From positions 1-33,343 of the forward strand of contig CACZCH010000014.1 in assembly GCA_902779645.1 (NCBI GenBank): a DNA stretch of 33,343 nt, read 5' to 3'. The DNA comes from an uncultured bacterium. GTDB lineage: Bacteria > Cyanobacteriota > Vampirovibrionia > Gastranaerophilales > Gastranaerophilaceae. Position numbers and translations under genes: made by a program. The notes under the pieces were generated by a model. The model ran no database searches and was not told the origin of the DNA. It saw only the letters and a program-made list of their open reading frames with translations. This document shows, piece after piece, positions 25,734 to 33,289 of the stretch (positions are counted from its first letter, which is position 1; every line of letters begins with the position of its first letter).

Positions 25734-26744
25734 ATGGTTCTTGAAATGCCTTATTCTCAGCTCGAAAGAGCAGTAAACCCGACTCATGATATCAGATTAT
25801 TTTCGGGTCGTTCTAACCCCCAGCTTGCTCAAGAAATTGCTGATTATTTAGGAACAACAGTCGGACCGATGGTTATAAAAAACTTTGCAGACGGTGAAAT
25901 ATACGTTCAGATTAAGGAAAGCATAAGAGGCGATGATGTTTTTATCGTGCAGCCTGTTTGCAATCCGGTTAACGAAAACTTAATGGAATTGTTGATTATA
26001 ATTGATGCATTTAAACGTGCAAGTGCAAAATCAATTACAGCAGTTATTCCTTATTATGGTTATGCTCGTCAAGACAGAAAAACATCAGGCAGGGAAGCTA
26101 TTACGGCAAAGCTTGTAGCTGATTTATTAACAACGGCAGGTGCAAACAGAGTTCTTGCGATGGATTTACACACCGGTCAAATCCAAGGTTTCTTCAATAT
26201 TCTTGTTGATCACATTTTTGCAAATCCGATTATAGTAGATTATATTAAAAACTTAAATATCGACCCTGATGAAATGGTTGCGGTTTCGCCTGATATGGGC
26301 GGAGCAAACAGAACAAGAGCTTTTGCTAAAAAACTTGATTGTCCTATGGCAATTATTGATAAACGCCGTGACAAACATAATGAAGCAATTGCAGCACACA
26401 TTATCGGTGATGTTGAAGGTAAAGTTTGTTTAATGTTCGACGACATTATTGATACAGCAGGTACAATATGTGAAGCTGCTAAGCTTCTAAAAGCAAAGGG
26501 CGCTAAGAAAATTTATGTTAGTGCAACTCACGCAGTATTCTCCGGCCCTGCAAGAGAAAGACTTCAAAATTCTCCGATTGAAGAATGTATCATTACTAAT
26601 ACAATTCCTTGGAAGAAAGAAGATTTGCCGAGCAACGTAAAACAATTGTCGGTAGCACCGCTTTTGGGAGCAGCAATCTCAAGAATTCACGACGATGAAT
26701 CCGTAAGTTCATTATTCGGGTTTGAAAAAGAAATGAAAGTTTAG
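25734..26744 (+). CDS. prs: ribose-phosphate pyrophosphokinase (PRPP synthase)
   Basis: Makes phosphoribosyl pyrophosphate from ribose-5-phosphate and ATP for purine, pyrimidine, His, Trp and NAD synthesis. Class I signatures are all present: DIRLFSGRSNPQLAQEI, FADGEIYVQIKESIRG, the flexible loop YYGYARQDRKTSGREAI, the catalytic histidine in MDLHTGQIQGFF, the Mg/ribose region SPDMGG, and the PRPP loop FDDIIDTAGT. Length (336 residues) is slightly longer than usual because of an N-terminal extension of about 15 residues. AAAGGA precedes the ATG. Upstream, GTAGAATAAAAT (about 25684-25695) is a likely -10 region. A strong terminator follows. Confidence 0.96.
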   Translation: MVLEMPYSQLERAVNPTHDIRLFSGRSNPQLAQEIADYLGTTVGPMVIKNFADGEIYVQIKESIRGDDVFIVQPVCNPVNENLMELLIIIDAFKRASAKSITAVIPYYGYARQDRKTSGREAITAKLVADLLTTAGANRVLAMDLHTGQIQGFFNILVDHIFANPIIVDYIKNLNIDPDEMVAVSPDMGGANRTRAFAKKLDCPMAIIDKRRDKHNEAIAAHIIGDVEGKVCLMFDDIIDTAGTICEAAKLLKAKGAKKIYVSATHAVFSGPARERLQNSPIEECIITNTIPWKKEDLPSNVKQLSVAPLLGAAISRIHDDESVSSLFGFEKEMKV

Positions 26745-26747
26745 AAC

Positions 26748-26777
26748 AAAAAAAGAGGTTATAAAACCTCTTTTTTT
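26748..26777 (+). terminator. intrinsic terminator after prs
   Basis: AAAAAAAGAGGTT (26748-26760), loop ATAA, then AACCTCTTTTTTT (26765-26777), a 13-bp perfect stem ending in a U-run. The leading A-run lets it also work in the other direction for the small XRE gene at 26872-27090. Confidence 0.93.
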
Positions 26778-26871
26778 TAACTTTTAAACAACATAAAATA
26801 ACCTCTCTGTTTTCGAGAAGCTTTAAACTTGCAATAAAGGATGCGTTTGTAAATCTCCTAACGACTTTTTA

Positions 26872-27090
26872 TTAGATATTTTTTGTTAACACATTTAAAT
26901 CTGTACCAAGTGCACTTGCAATATCAAGAACTTTTAAAACAGTAGGGTTAATTTTTCCTGTTTCAATTAAACTTACAGAGTTTCTTGAAATGTTCGTTAA
27001 CTCAGCGAGTCTTTCTTGTGAGATATTCTTTCTCAAACGTTCACTTTTTATGTTAATACCTAGATTTTTTAAACGTTTATTATCTAACAT
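26872..27090 (-). CDS. small XRE-family helix-turn-helix regulator
   Basis: A 72-residue protein that is almost only an HTH domain: INIKSERLRKNISQERLAEL, then TNISRNSVSLIETGKINPTV, then the closing helices LKVLDIASALGTDLNVL. The pattern is that of lambda-Cro/XRE repressors, with the recognition helix at about residues 34-43. There is no effector domain. It is divergent from the response regulator gene, with 136 bases between the two starts, and convergent with prs. Its partner is unknown. It may be a lone housekeeping regulator or half of a lost toxin-antitoxin pair. GAAAAT six bases before the ATG suggests a weak leaderless promoter. Confidence 0.85.
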   Translation of the reverse strand: MLDNKRLKNLGINIKSERLRKNISQERLAELTNISRNSVSLIETGKINPTVLKVLDIASALGTDLNVLTKNI

Positions 27091-27096
27091 ACTTTT

Positions 27097-27125
27097 ATTT
27101 TCGTCTCAGCAAGAATATTTTACAA
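27097..27125 (-). promoter_or_regulatory. weak promoter of the XRE gene
   Basis: TTGTAA (27120-27125), 17 bases, GAAAAT (27097-27102), then six bases to the ATG at 27090. Each hexamer matches consensus at only four positions. Confidence 0.3.
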
Positions 27126-27151
27126 TCAAGTATATTTTACATATATCAATT

Positions 27152-27169
27152 TTTCTTAATATTTCTTAA
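27152..27169 (+). promoter_or_regulatory. tandem direct repeat, candidate OmpR-type operator
   Basis: TTTCTTAA at 27152-27159 and again at 27162-27169, ten bases apart, 58 bases before the response regulator's start. OmpR/PhoB-family regulators bind tandem repeats with a 10-11 base period, so this may be an autoregulatory site. A -10-like TAAAAT follows at 27202-27207. The region is very AT-rich, so chance is possible. Confidence 0.3.
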
Positions 27170-27226
27170 AAATTTTTATTGCATCCCTCGAACAATTCTT
27201 TTAAAATTATAAAAAAGGTGATTTTT

Positions 27227-27937
27227 ATGACAGAGAAAAAAAGAATATTAATTGTTGACGACGATACAGAAATTAGGGATTTATTAGAATTTGATATTTC
27301 ATCGAGCGGATATTATACAGATACCGCATCGGACGGAATGGAAGGCTTAAACAAAGCCTTAAATAATAAATATGATTTAATTCTGCTTGATGTTATGATG
27401 CCTAAAATGAACGGATTTGACGTTTGTAAAAATATTCGTCAGGCAAAAATCAATGTCCCGATTTTGATGCTTACAGCAAAAGGAACAATAGGTGATAAAA
27501 CCAGCGGTTTTGACAGCGGTGTCGATGATTATCTTGTTAAACCTTTTGATATTCAGGAAGTTCTTCTGAGAATAAGAGTTCTTCTTAGACGCAACCAACC
27601 ACAAGCAGAAAATACAATGTCTTCCGAAATTCTTGAAGCGGGAGAGATTGAGATTTTACCTGATACGTTGGAAACCATTATTCTAAATAAAAAAATAAAA
27701 CTTACACCTACTGAATTTGAAATACTTTACTGCCTAATGCAGCATTTTAATAAATCCGTAACTCTTGCCACTCTGCTTGAAGAAGTATGGGGATATTCAA
27801 GTGATGAAGATGTAAGAATGCTTCGAGTTCACGTAGGTGCTTTGCGTAATAAAATAGAACCGGATTCTAAGAATCCCAAATATCTCCATACCGTAACAAA
27901 TGTAGGATACAAACTTACTCCGTTCGGGGAGGTATAA
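27227..27937 (+). CDS. OmpR/PhoB-family response regulator
   Basis: A two-domain response regulator of 236 residues. The receiver domain has the acidic pocket VDDD (10-13), phospho-acceptor D55 in LLDVMMPK, the conserved Thr in LMLTAKG and Lys in LVKPF. The C-terminal winged helix (about 145-235) has ILPDTLETIILNKKIKLTPTEFEIL and ends MLRVHVGALRNKIEPD, then VGYKLTPFG. I chose ATG 27227, because AAGGTG sits six bases before it and the receiver begins there; the open frame extends upstream to 27179. The histidine kinase overlaps its ribosome site with this gene's end, so the two are translationally coupled. The signal is unknown. Confidence 0.93.
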   Translation: MTEKKRILIVDDDTEIRDLLEFDISSSGYYTDTASDGMEGLNKALNNKYDLILLDVMMPKMNGFDVCKNIRQAKINVPILMLTAKGTIGDKTSGFDSGVDDYLVKPFDIQEVLLRIRVLLRRNQPQAENTMSSEILEAGEIEILPDTLETIILNKKIKLTPTEFEILYCLMQHFNKSVTLATLLEEVWGYSSDEDVRMLRVHVGALRNKIEPDSKNPKYLHTVTNVGYKLTPFGEV

Positions 27938-27939
27938 AT

Positions 27940-29616
27940 TTGGTTCAATTCTTTTCAAAACGCCGCTTAAAAATCGCAGAGCAAATTATTATTGTAATGT
28001 TTTTTGCAATACTAATTCCGATGACTATAAGCGGTATTATCATCAACAACGTTAACCAACAATCAACACGAGCACAGCTTCGTTCTGCTGCTGTTATGAT
28101 ATCCAAAATTGTTTCGCAGGAAATTGATGTTTTTGAACAATCTATAAATAACGAACTAAATCAAGTTATATCTACATTGGATTTCTATAAAAATCCTGCT
28201 CAGGAACAAAAATACTTAGATGATATTTTGAAAAGTATGCCATTCTATAAAGAACTTACAATTGTTAATTCAATGGAAAAGCTCGAACAATACAAAGCAT
28301 ACAATAAACAAGACAATTATGGGGTATTTACCCGTGAACTTAAAGACGGGAGAACTCTTGTAGCAATACTGGATATGGAAACATTAAAACAGGATTGGTT
28401 CAAAACTCTTACGGAAGATGAACGCCAAATATATATTTTAGACGGCGTAACAAAAGAACTGTTTGCATCAAGCAAATATAATCAAAACGACTTTGAGCAA
28501 TGCTTGGCTCAGCTTCCTAAAAATCTTAAAGAAAACGAACCGGTTATTTTCGGTAATGTTAAAAATCAGCCTTTGGTTTATCTCAAAAAAACAAATCCGG
28601 ACGCAATAATAATTGTTAACACAACAGAGGATATGAAAAAAGATACAATAGACTACAATCGTGATAAAATCATACTTTCAATCCTTATCACAATACTATC
28701 TGTTTTCTTTGTTGTAGGTTTATACACTTCATACCTATATATCAATATTCGTCAGCTTTTCAAGGCTATCATAGCGATATCAAAAGGAAACTACGAAAGA
28801 CGAATAAGGCTATTAACCAATATTTTCACGCCTTTCGAGATTGTTTTCCTTGGAACTGAGTTCAACAGAATGGTTAACCAGATTCACAAGTCCTATGTTC
28901 AAATAAAGAAGAAGAACAAAGAGCTAAAACAACTTGATGAATTTCGCTCAAACATGATTGATACAGTAAGCCATGAATTCAGAACTCCGCTAACGAGTAT
29001 TCAAGGATATACTTCAAGACTTTTAAGACAGGATATTGAAATAAACGAAGAAACCAGACAAAAGTCGCTTAAAATTATTAAACGACAATCCGAAAGACTT
29101 AAACGCATGATTGAGGATTTGCTCGTAATACCTGATATTGAAGGAGCAAAGTTGAATTTTAATATGGTTAATCTTCCAATTAATACCGTTATTGAAAATT
29201 CTATTCTGCTCGTTAAAAACGACTCAGGAAAGGAAATAATAAATAATATTCAAGACTGCACAACAGAAATTCTTGCAGACAATGACCGAATAGAACAAGT
29301 CTTTGTTAACTTGATTGAAAATGCAATTAAATATGCAAAAGAAAACACTCCGATAACATTGGATTATGCAATAGAAGAAAATAGATTAATCGTAAGTGTT
29401 CAAAATGAGTACGACATTATCCCAAGAGAAAAACTTAAAACATTGTTTGATAAATTCACCCGCCTTGATGATTCAACCACAAGAACAACAAGAGGTACAG
29501 GATTAGGACTTTATATAGTCAAAGGACTGATTGAAGCAATGAATGGAGAAATCAGACTCTATTCAAACGAAGAATGCGGTTTTTGCGTAAAAGTTTACTT
29601 GCCGATTGAGGGATAA
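27940..29616 (+). CDS. membrane sensor histidine kinase
   Basis: A 558-residue partner of the preceding regulator. TM1 is at about 14-36 (QIIIVMFFAILIPMTISGII), followed by an extracytoplasmic sensor of about 205 residues, TM2 at about 247-270 and a HAMP linker. The dimerisation domain has SHEFRTPL with phospho-acceptor H345. The ATPase domain shows the N box DRIEQVFVNLIENAIKYA (around 455), the D/F region and G box RGTGLGLYIVKG (around 517). The start is TTG 27940, with GGAGG seven bases upstream inside the regulator's last codons. The sensor domain has no recognisable fold, so the stimulus is unknown. Confidence 0.93.
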   Translation: MVQFFSKRRLKIAEQIIIVMFFAILIPMTISGIIINNVNQQSTRAQLRSAAVMISKIVSQEIDVFEQSINNELNQVISTLDFYKNPAQEQKYLDDILKSMPFYKELTIVNSMEKLEQYKAYNKQDNYGVFTRELKDGRTLVAILDMETLKQDWFKTLTEDERQIYILDGVTKELFASSKYNQNDFEQCLAQLPKNLKENEPVIFGNVKNQPLVYLKKTNPDAIIIVNTTEDMKKDTIDYNRDKIILSILITILSVFFVVGLYTSYLYINIRQLFKAIIAISKGNYERRIRLLTNIFTPFEIVFLGTEFNRMVNQIHKSYVQIKKKNKELKQLDEFRSNMIDTVSHEFRTPLTSIQGYTSRLLRQDIEINEETRQKSLKIIKRQSERLKRMIEDLLVIPDIEGAKLNFNMVNLPINTVIENSILLVKNDSGKEIINNIQDCTTEILADNDRIEQVFVNLIENAIKYAKENTPITLDYAIEENRLIVSVQNEYDIIPREKLKTLFDKFTRLDDSTTRTTRGTGLGLYIVKGLIEAMNGEIRLYSNEECGFCVKVYLPIEG

Positions 29617-29622
29617 AATATT

Positions 29623-29774
29623 GTCATACTGAGCCATATATCCATTTGTGGCGAAGTATCTCAAAAATTCCTACACAAGATTCTTCGGCTTACAAATTAT
29701 TATTGCCTCAGAATGACAAAATTATAAATTATGGCGATTCTTCACCCCTAAATTGCAATTGGGTTCAGAATGAC
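29623..29774. repeat. dispersed-repeat cluster between convergent genes
   Basis: GTCATACTGAGC (29623-29634) and GCCTCAGAATGAC (29705-29717) are imperfect inverted copies enclosing AAGTATCTC and AGATTCTTCGG. A third half, TTCAGAATGAC, is at 29764-29774. The GTCATTCTGAG-type hairpin is a familiar kind of intergenic repeat in many bacterial phyla. It lies between the ends of the histidine kinase and PHP genes and could serve as a two-way transcription stop. Confidence 0.6.
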
Positions 29775-29780
29775 AGATTT

Positions 29781-30626
29781 TTACTGTAACATTTTATATA
29801 GTTGCCTAATTTTTTCCGAATCAATGTCTATATCTTCTGTATTCAATCTGCCAATCGGTACAGTTTTGTTTGTCCCATGCCAGTCGCTTCCGCCTGAAAT
29901 TAAAAGATTGTTTTCTTTTGCACATTTTATTAAAAATTCTATCTCTAACATAGAATATCTTGAATAATAGCATTCTAAGCCTTGAATTCCGCATTCAATC
30001 ATGGTTTTTAGCTTAGGTATAAATTCTTCTTCTGAGAGATGTTCTTCGCCTTCTCCACCTAACGGATGCGCCCAAACAGGGATTCCGCCTGCTTTTATTA
30101 TTGTTTGGATTGCAATTTCACCGTCAAATTTTGTATTCCCTGTTTTACAACCGTCAAGGTATTTTTTCATAGCATCAACATTGTTGTCTGAAAGTCCGCG
30201 TTTTACAAGGATATTTGCTATATGTGTTTTTACTACGCTTTTTCTTGAATAAAGCCAATCGAGTTCTTCTTTTGTAAGCTCTATATCCCAAACATCTTTA
30301 AGGTATTTTATTCTGGTTTCAAGTTTTTGTCTGCGGAGCTTTTTCCCAAGTTCAATAAGCGCGGTTAATTCTTTATTATCAGGATTAATATTGTATCCTA
30401 ATATATGACACTTGATACTGCGAGCTTTACAGGTAAGTTCAACCCCTTTGATAAACTTAATCCCGTCAGGAACATATTTTACAGCTTCGTTAACCCCGTT
30501 AACTGTATCATGATCAGTCAGAGCAAAAATTTTTATACCTGAATTTAGAACAGCTTCAACAAGTTCTTTAACCGTTGCGCTCCCGTCAGAATTATTACTG
30601 TGCAAGTGTAAATCAAATTTAGCCAT
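29781..30626 (-). CDS. PHP-domain phosphoesterase (TrpH/RNase AM-like)
   Basis: A 281-residue metal-dependent phosphoesterase of the PHP family. Metal ligands are seen in FDLHLHSNNSDG (residues 4-15), ALTDHDTVNG, KGVELTC, WAHPLGG and SGGSDWHG near the C-terminus. Relatives include nucleoside 3',5'-bisphosphate phosphatases and the E. coli 5'-3' exonuclease RNase AM. The insertion after residue 85 (KKLRRQKLETRIKYLKD) is typical of that group. It stands alone downstream of hsp20 and its terminator. TAAAAC with an upstream TGT lies six bases before the ATG (30633-30638), so it may be leaderless too; no Shine-Dalgarno is seen. Confidence 0.9.
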   Translation of the reverse strand: MAKFDLHLHSNNSDGSATVKELVEAVLNSGIKIFALTDHDTVNGVNEAVKYVPDGIKFIKGVELTCKARSIKCHILGYNINPDNKELTALIELGKKLRRQKLETRIKYLKDVWDIELTKEELDWLYSRKSVVKTHIANILVKRGLSDNNVDAMKKYLDGCKTGNTKFDGEIAIQTIIKAGGIPVWAHPLGGEGEEHLSEEEFIPKLKTMIECGIQGLECYYSRYSMLEIEFLIKCAKENNLLISGGSDWHGTNKTVPIGRLNTEDIDIDSEKIRQLYKMLQ

Positions 30627-30649
30627 AATTATGTTTTAACATAAACAGA

Positions 30650-30674
30650 AGGGGCGGTGCAATGCACCGCCCCT
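30650..30674 (-). terminator. strong hairpin after hsp20
   Basis: AGGGGCGGTGCA (30650-30661) and TGCACCGCCCCT (30663-30674) form a 12-bp perfect GC-rich palindrome with a one-base centre. On the minus strand TTCTGTTTATG follows, a weak U-rich tail. It stops hsp20 transcripts just ahead of the PHP gene's promoter. Confidence 0.8.
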
Positions 30675-30703
30675 TTAAATAGCTATAAGAGTGATTACTA
30701 AAA

Positions 30704-31165
30704 TTATTTAATAGTCAGTTTTTTAACTTTATCATCTTCACGTTCAAGCTTTGGAGCAACAATTTTCAAAATGCCGTGTTCAAGATGAGCGTCAGTTTTT
30801 TCAATATCGATATCAGCAGGGAAGTAAATTGTTCTTGAAAATTCGCCATAACGGAATTCTGATTTTCTGTAACTCTTAGTATCTTCCTTTTCCTCTTCTT
30901 CTTTCTTAGCTTTGATTGTAATATGGTTTTTATCAATATCAATATCTAAATCTTCTTTTTTAACTCCCGGAAGTTCAGCTTTTACACAATACTCATTATC
31001 TTTTTCGTGGAGTTCAACCGGCATTGCAAGAGTGTCGCAATCAGCATCTTCGTTGTAGATATATTCAGGGAAGAAGCTGTCAAAATTTCTGTTTAAGATT
31101 GATGAAATTTCATCGTTTACTGAACGAATAAATCTGTCAGGTGTTTTTTTAATTAAGAATTTCAT
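30704..31165 (-). CDS. Hsp20/alpha-crystallin small heat shock protein
   Basis: A 153-residue ATP-independent chaperone that holds unfolding proteins. The alpha-crystallin domain covers about 45-140 (VELHEKDNEYCVKAELPGVK, then the motif HLEHGILKIVAPK), with the variable N-terminal arm FIRSVNDEISSILNRNFDSF. The C-terminal end KKLTIK carries the short L-x-I assembly motif. AAGGAGG precedes the ATG. The 5' leader is long and contains a dispersed palindromic repeat (31201-31238); no CIRCE element is visible. Control through RNA structure is conceivable. Confidence 0.93.
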   Translation of the reverse strand: MKFLIKKTPDRFIRSVNDEISSILNRNFDSFFPEYIYNEDADCDTLAMPVELHEKDNEYCVKAELPGVKKEDLDIDIDKNHITIKAKKEEEEKEDTKSYRKSEFRYGEFSRTIYFPADIDIEKTDAHLEHGILKIVAPKLEREDDKVKKLTIK

Positions 31166-31200
31166 AATTGCCTCCTTAGAGCCGGGTAAATTTTTTCCTT

Positions 31201-31238
31201 CTCCCTCGCCCTACGGGAGAGGGTTGGGGAGAGGGGGC
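31201..31238. repeat. dispersed palindromic repeat, copy in the hsp20 leader
   Basis: CCCTCGCCC (31203-31211) pairs with GGGAGAGGG (31215-31223), followed by TTGGGGAGAGGGGG. It is nearly identical to the copy at 25061-25098. Here it is intergenic, ending 35 bases before the hsp20 start and just upstream of its Shine-Dalgarno. Confidence 0.8.
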
Positions 31239-31434
31239 ATTATTTTCATTTACCCCTGCCCTTACTAAATACTTTCTTTCAACACTTTTATTATTACTCT
31301 GATTCAGTATAACTTAAGATTCTTTAACTAAAAATTAACAAATCGGGCTAATTGTTATTTTTTTGTTAAAATTGATTGATTTTGTTCGATGTGTGTTATA
31401 TATTTGAAATGTATTTTGCCCTAAATTAAAATTT

Positions 31435-31531
31435 AATAGACCGTATCGGGATGTAGCGCAGCTTGGTAGCGCACCGTGTTCGGGTCGCGGGGGTCGCAAG
31501 TTCGAATCTTGTCATCCCGATACGGTCTATT
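31435..31531. repeat. 19-bp inverted repeat extending the tRNA-Pro acceptor stem
   Basis: AATAGACCGTATCGGGATG (31435-31453) is the exact reverse complement of 31513-31531. The inner seven bases are the tRNA acceptor stem; the outer twelve, AATAGACCGTAT with ATACGGTCTATT, are flanking DNA and include the discriminator base. Confidence 0.85.
31447..31520 (+). tRNA. tRNA-Pro (anticodon CGG)
   Basis: A complete 74-base cloverleaf: acceptor CGGGATG/CATCCCG, D-arm GCGC/GCGC, anticodon stem CCGTG/CGCGG (one G-U) with loop TTCGGGT, T-arm GCAAG/CTTGT with loop TTCGAAT, and discriminator A. C1-G72 with A73 is the proline identity pattern. The 3' CCA is not encoded. The acceptor helix continues for 12 more perfect base pairs outside the tRNA. 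Confidence 0.95.
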
Positions 31532-31533
31532 AT

Positions 31534-31547
31534 GGGATGTAGCGCAG
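31534..31547 (+). pseudogene. partial copy of the tRNA-Pro 5' end
   Basis: GGGATGTAGCGCAG repeats exactly the bases 31448-31461 of the intact tRNA, only 14 bases after its 3' end, then diverges. The rest of 31548-31947 holds no gene: a weak dyad CAAGCC/GGCTTG, the structured element at 31708-31805, and the promoter of the ATPase. Confidence 0.6.
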
Positions 31548-31707
31548 TTTGACTCTGCCGACAAGTGCACTGTATCATGGATTTTGAGATAAAGTATCGA
31601 GAGTTTTACATATTTAGTCGGAAGTGTTCGGCAAATTAATAGCTTTATGCCAAGCCTTATATAAATCATCCAATTTATACCTTACATTAGCCGGGCTTGT
31701 GGATGTA

Positions 31708-31805
31708 AATTATCAGAGATATTGAGAAAAGTACCCCCGGAAGTTTGAGAGAATTCTCAATTTACAGGCATTTTGAGGGAAATCTTTCAAAACTCTCTGA
31801 TAATT
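31708..31805. repeat. 98-bp structured element with 12-bp terminal inverted repeats
   Basis: AATTATCAGAGA (31708-31719) and TCTCTGATAATT (31794-31805) are perfect inverted repeats. Inside, TTGAGA/TCTCAA around GAAT (about 31745-31760) and TTTTGA/TCAAAA (about 31771-31793) make two further hairpins, giving a branched fold. It could be a MITE remnant or a small RNA. No coding potential is seen. Confidence 0.55.
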
Positions 31806-31913
31806 CATTCTCAAAGGAACAGATATCTTTTTGTAAAGTTATATGTTAAAAATTACAAAACCAATTCCAAAAGATTTAATCTGGATATATTTTTAGAAAT
31901 AAACTTCCAAAAC

Positions 31914-31941
31914 TTGACTTTTTGGTAAAATGATTTAAAAT
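31914..31941 (+). promoter_or_regulatory. promoter of the DUF4143 ATPase gene, predicted leaderless
   Basis: TTGACT (31914-31919), 16 bases, TAAAAT (31936-31941), then exactly six bases to the ATG at 31948. No Shine-Dalgarno is present. Confidence 0.6.
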
Positions 31942-31947
31942 GTTTGT

Positions 31948-33144
31948 ATGATAGAACGTAGCGAATATTTGAAAAAACTAATAAGCTTTAAGGATAAAAA
32001 CCTGATTAAAGTTATATCCGGGATAAGAAGATGCGGTAAATCAACACTATTAGAACTTTTTAAAGATTTTTTGCTGAAAAACGGAGTTAAAAAATCTCAA
32101 ATAATATCACTTAACTTTGAAGATCCGGATAATGAAGAATTAACTGATTATAAAAAACTTTATGAGTATATAAAAGCAAAGCTCCAGCCGGAGAGGCAAA
32201 ATTACATTTTTTTAGATGAGATTCAGAATGTAAAAGATTATCAAAAAGCAATAGATGGTTTATATATAAAAGATAATACAGATATTTATATAACAGGTTC
32301 TAATGCTTATTTTATGTCCGGAGAACTTGCAACACTTTTATCCGGCAGATATGTTGAAATTGAAATGCTGCCATTATCATTCAAAGAGTATATATCATTC
32401 TTTAATGATAATACTGATATTCAAACCAGGTATCGTAAATATTTGGAAAACAGTTCTTTTCCTTATGTATTACAGTTAAATGATGAAAAAGAACAAATAA
32501 GAACTTATTTAAGCGGAATTTATAATACGGTTATTCTTAAAGATGTTGTTCAGAGAAATAAAATCTCTGATGTTACAGGGTTAGAAAATATTGTTAAATT
32601 TATGTTTGATAATATTGGAAATTCGACTTCCGCAAAAAAAATCAGTGACACAATGACATCTAGAGGTAAAAAGATTTCCAATCACACGGTTGAAAACTAT
32701 TTAGAAGCATTGTGTAAGAGCTATATTTTGTATAAAGTAAACAGATATGATGTAAAAGGTAAACAATATCTTGAAACAAATGGGAAGTATTACCTTGTTG
32801 ATATCGGATTAAGATATTATTTGCTTGGTACAAAATATGTGGATTTTGGTCATATTTTGGAAAACATTGTATATTTGGAACTTTTAAGACGCGGATATGA
32901 AGTTTATATAGGTAAAGTTGATAATAAAGAAGTTGATTTTGTTGCAATTAAAGACGGATATACTGAATACTATCAAGTTGCCGATACTGTGATGGGAGCA
33001 GATACTTTAGACAGAGAATTGAAATCATTAAACAGCATAAGAGATCATAATCCAAAATATTTGCTGACAATGGATAATGTACCTAATGTATCTCATAACG
33101 GAATCAAACAGTTGTATGCACTGGATTGGTTGCTTGATAAATAA
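31948..33144 (+). CDS. AAA-family ATPase with DUF4143 C-terminal domain
   Basis: A 398-residue member of the common AAA_14/DUF4143 group, whose function is not established. The N-terminal P-loop ATPase has Walker A GIRRCGKS (25-32), Walker B YIFLDE (86-91) and the sensor ITGSNA (115-120). A winged helix follows at about 225-260 (KKISDTMTSRGKKISNHTVE). The C-terminal part has a restriction-nuclease-like pattern: E305, then EVD with D330, then YYQV near 343. The last lysine of a full PD-(D/E)xK site is absent, as is usual in this family, so nuclease activity is doubtful. It stands alone between a tRNA gene and a tRNA-like fragment, a typical place for acquired DNA. Confidence 0.9.
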   Translation: MIERSEYLKKLISFKDKNLIKVISGIRRCGKSTLLELFKDFLLKNGVKKSQIISLNFEDPDNEELTDYKKLYEYIKAKLQPERQNYIFLDEIQNVKDYQKAIDGLYIKDNTDIYITGSNAYFMSGELATLLSGRYVEIEMLPLSFKEYISFFNDNTDIQTRYRKYLENSSFPYVLQLNDEKEQIRTYLSGIYNTVILKDVVQRNKISDVTGLENIVKFMFDNIGNSTSAKKISDTMTSRGKKISNHTVENYLEALCKSYILYKVNRYDVKGKQYLETNGKYYLVDIGLRYYLLGTKYVDFGHILENIVYLELLRRGYEVYIGKVDNKEVDFVAIKDGYTEYYQVADTVMGADTLDRELKSLNSIRDHNPKYLLTMDNVPNVSHNGIKQLYALDWLLDK

Positions 33145-33245
33145 ATTGTGTTGAAATGATACAAAAGTTCTAATTTATTACGTTAAACACTTGAAAGGTG
33201 CTTAAAACAGAGTTAAATTGTGTATGACAACTAAATCATCCGGTT

Positions 33246-33289
33246 AGGAGTTCCAATCTCCTAAACAAGGTCGCAAGTTCAAATCCTGT
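33246..33289 (+). pseudogene. degenerate tRNA-like 3' half
   Basis: An anticodon arm AGGAG/CTCCT with seven-base loop TTCCAAT (anticodon position reads CCA, as in tRNA-Trp) is followed by a T-arm GCAAG/CCTGT with loop TTCAAAT (one mismatch). No matching acceptor stem or proper D-arm can be built from the upstream bases. The T-arm phrase GGTCGCAAGTTC is shared with the tRNA-Pro at 31447-31520. The rest of 33145-33343 shows no gene. Confidence 0.35.

Noticed and set aside
31433-31669. 78-codon open frame on the minus strand
   Set aside because: It runs antisense through the tRNA-Pro gene and its partial copy; the peptide is only a translation of the tRNA complement and has no ribosome site.
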